Notes under the pieces: model-generated
Told to the model about the DNA's origin: nothing
What the model saw: the letters and a program-made list of their open reading frames with translations, nothing else
The model's database searches: none
Shown here: positions 1 through 5,878 of the stretch, one piece after another
Layout: each line of letters starts with the position of its first letter
How positions within the stretch are numbered: the first letter of the stretch is position 1
Program-made: the position numbers and the translations under genes
Assembly (NCBI GenBank): GCA_937875885.1
Contig: CALEIO010000133.1
Location: forward strand, 1-8,032
Direction: 5' to 3'
Length of the DNA stretch: 8,032 nucleotides
DNA from: an uncultured Clostridia bacterium
GTDB lineage: Bacteria > Bacillota > Clostridia > Oscillospirales > Acutalibacteraceae

Positions 1-405
1 GGTAACAACGCCAACGGTAAGAATATCCATGCTCTTTGCAATTTCCGCAACAACAGGAGCAGCACCGGTTCCGGTTCCGCCGCCCATACCTGCGGTAATG
101 AATACCATATCGGTATCCTTAAGAAGTGCTGCGATTTCTTCTTTGTTTTCTTCAGCAGCCTTCATACCAACCTCGGGGAGAGAGCCTGCACCCTTACCGC
201 GAGTAACTTTTTCACCAATCTGAATTTTCTGGGAAGCCTTGGAGAAACGGAGAACGTGCTCGTCTGTATTAACAGCGATGAACTCTACATTACGAACCTC
301 CATCTTTACCATGCGGTTAACAGCGTTTCCACCGCCGCCGCCGACACCGATAACTTTAATTACGGGTAAATAATCAACAACTTCTCTTTCTAACTCAAAA
401 GCCAT
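1..405 (-). CDS. ftsZ: Cell division protein FtsZ, N-terminal part (runs off window)
   Basis: FtsZ is the tubulin-like GTPase that polymerises into the cytoplasmic Z-ring and recruits the division machinery. The 135 visible residues are the nucleotide-binding half. The glycine loop with [15 protein letters not shown] starts near residue 18, VNTD is at 45-48, [15 protein letters not shown] at 60-74, and the tubulin signature GGGTGTG at 108-114 is intact. The start ATG at 405 is set by AAGGAGGA (420-413), about eight bases upstream, and gives the usual short N-terminal tail. The C-terminal GTPase part and the FtsA/SepF-binding tail lie outside the window. FtsQ lies upstream with a 243-bp gap containing a promoter, the normal order in Bacillota. 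LPEVG at residues 76-80 is a small departure from the usual NPE(I/V)G. Identity is essentially certain; the gene is cut by the window edge and not visibly broken. Confidence 0.98.
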   Translation of the reverse strand, partial: MAFELEREVVDYLPVIKVIGVGGGGGNAVNRMVKMEVRNVEFIAVNTDEHVLRFSKASQKIQIGEKVTRGKGAGSLPEVGMKAAEENKEEIAALLKDTDMVFITAGMGGGTGTGAAPVVAEIAKSMDILTVGVVT

Positions 406-497
406 TTTCTTGTCCTCCTTGAAACGTCTATATAAGATAAATTATACGCTGTGATCTATAAACGGACATAGTTACACACTATTATCCACTTTATAAT

Positions 498-526
498 AAG
501 GTAACATATCCGACGTATAATTTCAA
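498..526 (-). promoter_or_regulatory. Probable sigma-A promoter for ftsZ (extended -10)
   Basis: Read on the minus strand, the -35 is TTGAAA (526-521), followed by 17 bp and the -10 TACCTT (503-498), which is preceded by TGT as an extended -10. Transcription would start near 490 and leave a leader of about 85 bases before the ftsZ RBS. The -10 itself is weak, so the call rests on the -35, the spacing and the TGn motif. It would let ftsZ be expressed separately from ftsQ. Confidence 0.5.
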
Positions 527-570
527 CATTTTTTTGAAATTTATCGGTATTTTTTATGTTTTCAACATAA
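519..570. repeat. Two inverted repeats over and upstream of the ftsZ promoter
   Basis: The first is AATTTCAA, 7 bp, then TTGAAATT (519-526 and 534-541): a perfect 8-bp-arm inverted repeat whose left arm contains the -35 box. The second is TTATGTT-TTC-AACATAA (554-570), with perfect 7-bp arms, about 28 bp further upstream of the -35. Neither is followed by a T-tract in the transcribed direction, so they do not look like a terminator for ftsQ. They could be operator sites, but AT-rich spacers produce such repeats by chance. Confidence 0.4.
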
Positions 571-648
571 TTTACCGCCTAAAACCCAAGTAATCCGTAT
601 TTTTTTGCATTAAAAGAAATATATATTCCACTATGTATTTATTGCAGA

Positions 649-2070
649 TTAATAATATACCATCTGGGTTTCTACCTGCTCCTCTTCTGTGGCAGGCTCT
701 GTAGCCGTCACATGGGGCGACAGCAGAGTGTACTGGTTAAAGTAGGATTTCATTGTGTCGTAGCACATAGAAACATCCAGATCACCTGCAATCATAGAGC
801 CACCAACGTCGATTTTTTCCTTGATGACCGTATGCGCTGTCTGCACCTTGTAATCGATATGCTCGGGCAGACCGATATACACAACAATTCTGTCATCATA
901 AACATACTTCATCGAGAAGGTTTCTCCGTCTGCTGCAATATTAATGGCTGTTATGTTTGTAGTGCCCATTGACTTGAACGATGCAAAAAGCTCCTGCAAA
1001 GCAGTACCTATAAGCTCCGAATCAAACTCAATGAATTCGCCTGCAGGTTTTCCCTCAACGGTAACACCCTCAATAACGGGAATTCCCGCTTCGTCGTCGG
1101 AAGAAGCCACCTCAAGCACCTTACCCTTATCGCTGACAATATAGAATCCGCCAAGACCCTCAATTATATAAGCAGGGTCTGCAAGGGTAATATCGATATT
1201 GATTGAATTGGGGAAAACACTGTAGATATCAGCATCCTCCACATAGGGGAATTTTTTCTCGATTTTCTTTTCGGCACGTGCTTTGGGAGATGTAAAAATA
1301 TTATCTCCGTACACAAGTCCGCTTGCTTCGATAATCTGCTGTTTTGAGTATGATCCGCTACCCTTCACATTGATTGTTTCTGTTTTGAACAGAACTGTAA
1401 GAGAAAGCACTGCACCCACAAGCACCACACCAAGCACAATGAGAATTGAAACAACAATGCTTCTGAACTTTCTTGCGGCAGGGCTCAAAGGCTTTCTGGG
1501 AGGTTTAGGGGGCACATTACCCCTTGAAGTTTTTCTGCCCGAAGAGCCTGATGGTCTGCGTGTTTCGGTTACTCTGCCCTGTGAGCTTGTCCTTCTTTGT
1601 GAATCCACACGGGAGGAGTCGGCAGGTCTGCCCCCTCCCCCTTGACGGGATGTATTCTCTCTTTTTCTCTGCTGTGATTCACGGTCTACTCTTCTGGAGG
1701 AATCGTAGTCCGCAAAATTTCTCTCTCTTGCATAAACCTCAGGTGCAGCGGCACTTCGTCTTCTTTCTCCCTGATTGTTAGCAGAGCTGTTTCTGCGGGG
1801 AGGATTCTGGGGTGCTCTCTGTGCGCCTGTTGGCCTTTGAGCTCTCTCTGCTGAACCCTTTCTTTCGGGAGTACCAACCTGTGGCTTTCTCTTGGAAGAA
1901 GTTCTTCCTGCAGAGTTTGCAGATTGTGCAGATGAGCGCTGTCTGTCTGCACTTCTTTTCATCTGGCCCTTGGTCTGCATTGAACCTGTTCGTTCAGCCT
2001 GAGCCGAACGCTCCTGTCTGCGACCTTCCCACTCTTTTAGAGAAGGAATGGGAGCTGTTTTATCCTGCAT
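649..2070 (-). CDS. ftsQ: Cell division protein FtsQ/DivIB with long disordered N-terminus
   Basis: FtsQ/DivIB is a bitopic membrane protein of the divisome that works with FtsL/DivIC and FtsB-like partners to control septal peptidoglycan synthesis. Residues 1-203 are cytoplasmic, low-complexity, and rich in Arg, Ser, Gln and Gly. One membrane segment follows at about 204-227 (IVVSILIVLGVVLVGAVLSL). A POTRA domain begins with TETINVKGSGSYSKQQI at about 229 and runs to about 298, including the family-typical FPNSINIDITLADPAYII stretch. The extracellular beta domain is at about 299-445, and the protein ends in an acidic Glu/Thr-rich tail. The ATG at 2070 is preceded by AAAGGAGGTGG at suitable spacing. 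The gap to the MurA-derived stop is 72 bp and contains a perfect TATAAT (2121-2116) without a good -35, so a weak internal promoter is possible. The 473-residue length is well above a typical ~260, entirely because of the N-terminal extension. Confidence 0.93.
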   Translation of the reverse strand: MQDKTAPIPSLKEWEGRRQERSAQAERTGSMQTKGQMKRSADRQRSSAQSANSAGRTSSKRKPQVGTPERKGSAERAQRPTGAQRAPQNPPRRNSSANNQGERRRSAAAPEVYARERNFADYDSSRRVDRESQQRKRENTSRQGGGGRPADSSRVDSQRRTSSQGRVTETRRPSGSSGRKTSRGNVPPKPPRKPLSPAARKFRSIVVSILIVLGVVLVGAVLSLTVLFKTETINVKGSGSYSKQQIIEASGLVYGDNIFTSPKARAEKKIEKKFPYVEDADIYSVFPNSINIDITLADPAYIIEGLGGFYIVSDKGKVLEVASSDDEAGIPVIEGVTVEGKPAGEFIEFDSELIGTALQELFASFKSMGTTNITAINIAADGETFSMKYVYDDRIVVYIGLPEHIDYKVQTAHTVIKEKIDVGGSMIAGDLDVSMCYDTMKSYFNQYTLLSPHVTATEPATEEEQVETQMVYY

Positions 2071-2142
2071 AGTGCCACCTCCTTTTTGTAGTCTTTTTCG
2101 TATATAAATTCCTATATTATATAAACAAACTGATTGTTGTTT

Positions 2143-3018
2143 TCATATCTTTTTAACATCGGCACCCAAAGCACGAAGCTGAACATCAAAATCCTCGTAG
2201 CCACGCTCAAGGTACCTGGTTGTATCTAATCTGCTCACACCCTGGGCTCCCAGAGCCGCCACCACAAGCGCCGCCGAGCCTCGCAGGTCCTTTGCACAGA
2301 GAGAGGAGCTGAAAAGTTCATCCACTCCCTCAACAACCGCAACTCTGCCCTCGGCTTTCACCCGTGCACCCAGTCGGAGAAACTCACCCACGTGCTTGTA
2401 TCTGTTCTCAAAAACCGTTTCCACAAATACAGTAGTACCTTTTGCAAGGGTAGCCATAGCCATTACGGGCGCCTGTGCATCTGTGGGGAATCCCGGATAC
2501 GGAAGTGTCTTGAAGTTCATGTGGTTCTGTCTCGGCTTGGCTACTACTCGGATCGCCTCGTCAAACTCTACAACTTCACAGCCCATCTCCAGAAGTTTCG
2601 CAGAAATCGCTTCCATATGTTTCGGGATAACATTCTTAACAAGAATAATTGCCATCATAAAGCCTTCGTAAACAAGGCGGATAGCAATGGGACCAACAAT
2701 CATAAGCAGAAGACCCCAGCCGCCATACCATCTTGCGCGGGTGTGATAAGCGTAACCGCTGTAAGAGTAGTAGGTGTGACCCTGCTCAAAGAAGAACAGC
2801 ATAAAGAAACCAAATACAACGGAGAATGCTGTGCAGAGCACATAGAGTGCCTGTAAGATTTTCTCGATGATAAGGAATTTGAAGTTCAGAAAATCGTGTG
2901 CAAACTTACCGATTTTGTTAAGGTTGGCTCTCTTCTTCTGGGGAATGATGAAAATAAAAGCCAGTACAGTAGCAGCAATTGAAGCGAGAATTGCTACAAC
3001 AAGGAAGAAAATTTTCAT
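2143..3018 (-). CDS. Chimeric ORF: DUF4282-like membrane protein joined to C-terminal part of MurA (UDP-GlcNAc 1-carboxyvinyltransferase)
   Basis: Residues 1-125 look like a small Clostridial membrane protein. There is a hydrophobic segment at 4-25, a KKR-containing loop and NFKFLIIEKILQ, then membrane segments at about 50-77 and 102-126 separated by a Tyr/Gly-rich stretch. Residues from about 126 to 291 are the MurA C-terminal part: LPYPGFPTDAQA, FENRYKHV, KDLRGSAALVVAAL and ERGYEDF. Against E. coli MurA, D180, R206, R246 and R272 match D305, R331, R371 and R397 with a constant offset of 125, so this part is intact to its end. The first ~250 residues of MurA are absent, including Lys22, Asn23, Cys115 and Arg120, so the product cannot make enolpyruvyl-UDP-GlcNAc. 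GGAGG at six bases from the ATG belongs to the membrane protein. Position before ftsQ-ftsZ is where Clostridia often carry murA. It is either a genuine recombinant or an assembly join. Confidence 0.85.
   Translation of the reverse strand: MKIFFLVVAILASIAATVLAFIFIIPQKKRANLNKIGKFAHDFLNFKFLIIEKILQALYVLCTAFSVVFGFFMLFFFEQGHTYYSYSGYAYHTRARWYGGWGLLLMIVGPIAIRLVYEGFMMAIILVKNVIPKHMEAISAKLLEMGCEVVEFDEAIRVVAKPRQNHMNFKTLPYPGFPTDAQAPVMAMATLAKGTTVFVETVFENRYKHVGEFLRLGARVKAEGRVAVVEGVDELFSSSLCAKDLRGSAALVVAALGAQGVSRLDTTRYLERGYEDFDVQLRALGADVKKI
2632..2646. repeat. Perfect inverted repeat at the murA chimera joint
   Basis: ATTCTT-AAC-AAGAAT has 6-bp arms and a 3-bp loop. It encodes the ILVKN residues (125-129) exactly where the membrane-protein sequence changes into MurA sequence. 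It may be a chance by-product of the codons, or a hairpin that helped a template switch or breakage. Confidence 0.5.
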
Positions 3019-3043
3019 AAAAAACCTCCAATATATTTTTTAC

Positions 3044-3073
3044 ATTATAGCACAAAATTTCTCATAAGGTCAA
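3044..3073 (-). promoter_or_regulatory. Strong sigma-A promoter before the chimeric membrane/MurA ORF
   Basis: On the minus strand, TTGACC (3073-3068), an 18-bp spacer and a perfect TATAAT (3049-3044) are present, with TGC directly before the -10 (extended -10). Predicted start is near 3037, giving a leader of about 20 bases that includes the GGAGG of the ORF at 3018. In the present arrangement this promoter would also read into ftsQ. Confidence 0.8.
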
Positions 3074-3126
3074 ACTATGTGACAATATTGTTGCTTTTTA
3101 TTTATGGGTGTTTTTTGCAGAAAACA

Positions 3127-3711
3127 TCAGAGTTTGACTCTCATAAGTCCGTGTTTGTTGCAGCAAATGTACACAAATCCTTTTTTGCGAAGCTGAAACC
3201 GACTTTCGGCTGCGCCCTCGGGGTAGAGCTTTACAAACTGCATTCTGTCAAAGGATAGGTAGGCAATAAAGGATATGAAGTGCTCCTTGGTCATAGGATG
3301 GTTGAGAGTTACGTAGTGCTCGTCCTCAACCTTTTCTATGGTGACATTGTGGGCAGAGTCGGCATCTTCTGCTTCAAGGGGCGGCAGAGTGATTCCGCAG
3401 CAGCTTATGTGTGCCTTACCCATAGTGTGAATAACATTACCGCACAGGGGACAAACGTAAAACGCAGAGCGCATAATGTTGGCGCAGGTGTTGTTGTTGA
3501 CTATAACCTCACCCGACATAAGCTCGGGCACAGAAACGCCCAGAGCATTTGCAAGGGGCTCAATGAGGGTGATGTCAGGCAGACCCTTTGCAGTTTCCCA
3601 TTTGCTCACGGTTTTGTCGCTGATACCGATAATTTCTGCAAGCTCTGCCTGGGTCAGGTTTCTGTTTTCACGAAGATTTCTGATGGTAGCACCTGTTATA
3701 TATGTATTCAT
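3127..3711 (-). CDS. XRE-family HTH regulator fused to a desulfoferrodoxin/superoxide-reductase-like domain
   Basis: The 194-residue product is cytoplasmic. Residues about 6-65 form an XRE/Cro-type helix-turn-helix (IRNLRENRNLTQAELAEIIG, SDKTVSKWETAKGLPD). Residues about 84-106 form a desulforedoxin-type knuckle with C87, C90 and the pair C104-C105. Residues about 115-194 resemble the superoxide reductase domain: H121 in HNVTIEK, H138 and H144 in HPMTKEHF, then C184 and H187 in CNKHG, matching the four-His one-Cys iron site. The Glu-Lys before the first ligand His in classical enzymes (EKHVP) is replaced here by Ser-Ala. The domain might therefore sense superoxide or redox state rather than catalyse efficiently; that is inference. 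I chose the ATG at 3711 because AAGGAG sits seven bases upstream; an upstream in-frame ATG at 3762 falls in the promoter. It has its own promoter and no clear terminator before the next one. Confidence 0.87.
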   Translation of the reverse strand: MNTYITGATIRNLRENRNLTQAELAEIIGISDKTVSKWETAKGLPDITLIEPLANALGVSVPELMSGEVIVNNNTCANIMRSAFYVCPLCGNVIHTMGKAHISCCGITLPPLEAEDADSAHNVTIEKVEDEHYVTLNHPMTKEHFISFIAYLSFDRMQFVKLYPEGAAESRFQLRKKGFVYICCNKHGLMRVKL

Positions 3712-3733
3712 ATCACCACTCCTTACAGAACAA

Positions 3734-3762
3734 ATTATACCTGTGATAAAGCAAATCTGCAA
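3734..3762 (-). promoter_or_regulatory. Sigma-A promoter of the HTH-desulfoferrodoxin gene, with nearby palindrome
   Basis: On the minus strand, TTGCAG (3762-3757), 17 bp and a perfect TATAAT (3739-3734) are present. The start would be near 3727, leaving a very short leader with AAGGAG. Just upstream of the -35, CTACTTAACGTAG (3776-3764) is a 13-bp palindrome with one mismatched pair. Its position suits an operator for self-regulation, but its regulator is not known. Confidence 0.65.
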
Positions 3763-3859
3763 CCTACGTTAAGTAGACAAAGTGGCGTGTGCGCGTGTTA
3801 ATATCAAAAAGGGTGAGGGTGCTGTATGCATTGGTGGTCAGAATTTGCAGAGAGGGTTG

Positions 3860-4183
3860 TTACCATTTATGCATATACCAGCCGGATTTTCGAAAAAACT
3901 CGGTAGCCTCTTCGCCATACTCTTTTTTATCCTGGTTATAGCGGTCAATGTCAACCACCAGGTGTAAAGACTCCTTTGGAGCAGGCAAGGGCTTGGTGGT
4001 CATATATTCGCCCCGTTGTTGTTTTTTGATTTGCTCGGTGGCAGAAATGCCATTATCAATGTCAGCCCAATAAGCATCCCAATCAAATCGGGTGCCCTTT
4101 GGTGCTGTTGGCTCAAGTTTTGCCTTGACAATTTCCTTGGTTGCATAAAGTCCCCCAAGTGCAGAGAGCAAAATCCAAAACAT
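3860..4183 (-). CDS. Small membrane-anchored protein of unknown function
   Basis: I do not recognise this 107-residue protein. It starts with a short hydrophobic segment (MFWILLSALGGLYATKEIV, residues 1-19) that could be an uncleaved membrane anchor. A soluble, charged and aromatic-rich part follows (TRFDWDAYWADIDNG at 31-45, then KKQQRGEYMTTKPLP), ending in FFRKSGWYMHKW. The Trp and Tyr density suggests a folded or peripheral membrane-bound tail. The ATG at 4183 is chosen because GGAGG lies seven bases upstream; the longer reading from 4273 would run through the leader and terminator. An extended -10 promoter lies upstream, so it seems to be a single-gene unit. A smaller overlapping frame (4000-4191) has no comparable support. 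Confidence 0.65.
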   Translation of the reverse strand: MFWILLSALGGLYATKEIVKAKLEPTAPKGTRFDWDAYWADIDNGISATEQIKKQQRGEYMTTKPLPAPKESLHLVVDIDRYNQDKKEYGEEATEFFRKSGWYMHKW

Positions 4184-4238
4184 AACCACACCTCCGTCAG
4201 TTGTGCGAAAAATTGTGAGTTTCCTCACCCTTGATTGC

Positions 4239-4247
4239 AGTATATCA
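4239..4247 (-). promoter_or_regulatory. Extended -10 promoter for the 107-residue protein
   Basis: TGATATACT on the minus strand (4247-4239) is a TGn plus TATACT extended -10; no good -35 lies 16-18 bp upstream. The predicted leader holds a small hairpin, GTGAG-GAAA-CTCAC (4228-4215), followed by AATTTTT. It may be a weak attenuator or nothing. Confidence 0.4.
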
Positions 4248-4271
4248 TATAAGCTGTACAATAAAACGGAC

Positions 4272-4307
4272 ATATAAAAACCTCCCCACCTTTATGGGGT
4301 GGGGAGG
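4272..4307 (-). terminator. Strong intrinsic terminator after the DUF1622 gene
   Basis: A 10-bp perfect GC-rich stem (CCTCCCCACC at 4281-4290 against GGTGGGGAGG at 4298-4307) with a 7-base loop is followed, in the minus direction, by TTTTTATAT (4280-4272). It closes the lipoprotein-apbE-DUF1622 unit and separates it from the next gene. Confidence 0.93.
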
Positions 4308-4356
4308 GGATTAGTGCTCTTTGTGCAGTTGAGTTGTCTGTATGCACAAGGTGAAT

Positions 4357-4755
4357 TTATTTTTTTGCTTCGTTGGGGATTTTCTCTGCTTCGGGTCTTG
4401 ATTCGGCTTTATGGCTTTTTTCATCGGCTTTGATTTCCCAATGAATGATGAATGCAAGGAGTGCACGGATAAGAATTACCACACCCAGGATTGAAAGCTC
4501 CTCAAGGTTGTGGATGATAACTGTCTTGATAATCTCGGCACCCATCTTGAACTCAAGTGCCAGGGAAAGAGCCTTGCCCAGGTCAACAACCACATGGAAA
4601 GGAGCTCTTCTGAAGATGCTCTGCAGGAGTTTGATAAGTGCACGTACAGAGCCCACAATTATAATCAGAATTCCCACAAGCTCCAGGGTGTAAGCTGCAA
4701 ATTCTGCGAAAGGATACAGAAAATCTTTATAGCCGGCAATGATGTTTTCTAACAT
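4357..4755 (-). CDS. DUF1622 family integral membrane protein
   Basis: The 132-residue protein matches the DUF1622 pattern: a first membrane helix with VGILIIIVGSVRALIKLL (about 27-44), a middle segment LGKALSLALEFKMGAEIIKTVI (59-80), and a C-terminal helix LEELSILGVVILIRALLAFIIHWEI (84-108). A hydrophilic Lys/Glu/Ala-rich tail follows. The conserved polar positions are the LEF..GAEI.KT and L.EL..L..VI.IR motifs. Its function is unknown. It starts 16 bp after the apbE stop, with AGAGG upstream of the ATG, and the strong terminator follows, so it is the last gene of the flavin-lipoprotein unit. That context suggests, without proving, a role near the flavin or electron-transfer components at the membrane. 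Confidence 0.85.
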   Translation of the reverse strand: MLENIIAGYKDFLYPFAEFAAYTLELVGILIIIVGSVRALIKLLQSIFRRAPFHVVVDLGKALSLALEFKMGAEIIKTVIIHNLEELSILGVVILIRALLAFIIHWEIKADEKSHKAESRPEAEKIPNEAKK

Positions 4756-4771
4756 AAAATCTGCCTCTTTC

Positions 4772-5821
4772 TTATTTCTTTACATAATTGTTCCAACCTG
4801 TGGAGACCATCTTGTTGCCCGCAGGGTCAATCCACATTGCCTCTACATCTGCAAAGCTTTCCACAAGGTCGTAGCCTTCTTGTTGAGTCATACAGAAGAG
4901 AGCAGTGGAGAGAGTATCTCCAAGGCCTGAATCTTTGCACACCACAGAAACGGATACGTAACCTTCTGCAGGCATAAGAGTGTCGGGGTGGATGATGTGA
5001 TGATACTGTTTGTCACCTACAGTGTAGTAGCGCTGATATGAGCCGCTTGTTACAACCGATGCGTCAACAAGATTCAGATACTCCAGATAATCGTCACCCG
5101 TGGAGTTTTCTATACCCACAGTCCAGGGGGTGCCATCGGGCTTTGTGCCTATTGTGCGCACATTGCCGCCGAAATTCAGCACAAGTCCGCTGTAACCCTT
5201 TGATTCAAGGGAGAGGGCAATCTGCTCTGTGGCGTAGCCTTTGGCAATAGCACCCACGTCCAGCTTCATCTGGGGGTCGGTGAGGGTTACCGTGGAGTTT
5301 TCGGTGTCGATGACTACCTTGTTGATGTCAGTATGCTTTGCGGCTTCTTTGAGCTTCTCTGTAGGGGGCAACTGTGCTTCGGCGGGGTTGTCCATTCCCA
5401 GAGTGCGGTAATCGTGCCACAGAGAAAGTACACTGCCCATAGCAATGTTCAGCATACCGTGAGTTTCAGCATACATATCTTTTGCATAAAGCAGCAGGTC
5501 TATGATTCTGCTGTCCACCTTAACGGTGCGGTGCTCACCATCCACAAGTTCGTTGATGGTACAGAGGTTTTCCATTCCCTCAAAACGATGATAAATGGAG
5601 TAGAGCTTGTGGTACTGTTCAAGCTCTGCAAACACAAAATCTGCAATTTCGTCAAAGGCTTCTTCGCTTTCGGCATAGCCTGTAATTACAGAAACTGTGT
5701 CAAAATAGTCAAATGAATTTGCGGAGTATTTCTCCGGCTCAGGGGTGGTTGTGCAGGCAGTGAAAATAGTACAAAGAAGGATACAAACTACCAGCAAACC
5801 GCAGTAAAATCTTTTTTTCAT
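4772..5821 (-). CDS. apbE: FAD:protein FMN transferase (ApbE), lipoprotein
   Basis: ApbE transfers FMN from FAD to a Thr/Ser of extracytosolic target proteins through a phosphoester bond, with Mg2+. The 349 residues begin with a lipoprotein signal (VVCILLCTIFTAC, lipid Cys at 23), so it acts on the outer face of the membrane. Family motifs follow in order: FDYFDTVSVITGY (37-49), LNIAMGSVLSLW (124-135), KLDVGAIAKGYATEQ (186-200), LNFGGNVRTIG (215-225), VTSGSYQRYY (257-266), HHIIHPDTLMPAEG (274-287) and GLGDTLSTALF (299-309), the last carrying the metal-binding Asp/Thr. Length is normal. It lies directly after the PplA-like lipoprotein, its probable substrate, and 16 bp before the DUF1622 gene. 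No Shine-Dalgarno is visible before the ATG; the space is AT-rich and follows a hairpin, so its expression may be set below that of the lipoprotein. Confidence 0.95.
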   Translation of the reverse strand: MKKRFYCGLLVVCILLCTIFTACTTTPEPEKYSANSFDYFDTVSVITGYAESEEAFDEIADFVFAELEQYHKLYSIYHRFEGMENLCTINELVDGEHRTVKVDSRIIDLLLYAKDMYAETHGMLNIAMGSVLSLWHDYRTLGMDNPAEAQLPPTEKLKEAAKHTDINKVVIDTENSTVTLTDPQMKLDVGAIAKGYATEQIALSLESKGYSGLVLNFGGNVRTIGTKPDGTPWTVGIENSTGDDYLEYLNLVDASVVTSGSYQRYYTVGDKQYHHIIHPDTLMPAEGYVSVSVVCKDSGLGDTLSTALFCMTQQEGYDLVESFADVEAMWIDPAGNKMVSTGWNNYVKK

Positions 5822-5830
5822 AATAATTAA

Positions 5831-5863
5831 GTTAAGAAAAGCGGGAGCCGTAACTCCCGCTTT
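5831..5863 (-). terminator. Hairpin between the lipoprotein gene and apbE (partial terminator or processing site)
   Basis: A perfect 10-bp stem (AAAGCGGGAG at 5838-5847 against CTCCCGCTTT at 5854-5863) has a 6-base loop. In the minus direction it ends in TTTTCTTAA, a short interrupted U-run. It sits 16 bases after the lipoprotein stop and 17 before the apbE ATG. It probably ends most transcripts of the abundant lipoprotein while letting some continue into apbE, or it protects the 3' end. Confidence 0.75.
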
Positions 5864-5878
5864 CTGAATCGTTTTTTA

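Noticed and set aside
461..470. Shared ACGGACATA before ftsZ and again at 4266-4274
   Set aside because: Nine bases repeated twice in AT-rich surroundings with different neighbours; no sign of a mobile element end.
482..490. DnaA-box-like TTATCCACT before ftsZ
   Set aside because: It is a single site with one mismatch to TTATNCACA and no cluster of further boxes, so chance is likely.
712..1781. Several plus-strand ORFs across ftsQ
   Set aside because: They are shadows of the well-supported FtsQ frame, with no RBS and no recognisable domains.
3082..3091. Palindrome ACAATATTGT between the HTH gene and the chimeric ORF
   Set aside because: It is short and AT-rich, and the U-run needed for a terminator is on the wrong side for minus-strand genes.
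3782..3967. Plus-strand 61-residue ORF
   Set aside because: It lacks an RBS and overlaps the promoter region and the 3' end of the 107-residue gene; no family features.
4206..4228. Hairpin GTGAG-GAAA-CTCAC followed by a U-run in the leader of the 107-residue gene, as attenuator or riboswitch
   Set aside because: The stem is only 5 bp and no conserved aptamer or leader peptide is visible; kept only as a note under the promoter.
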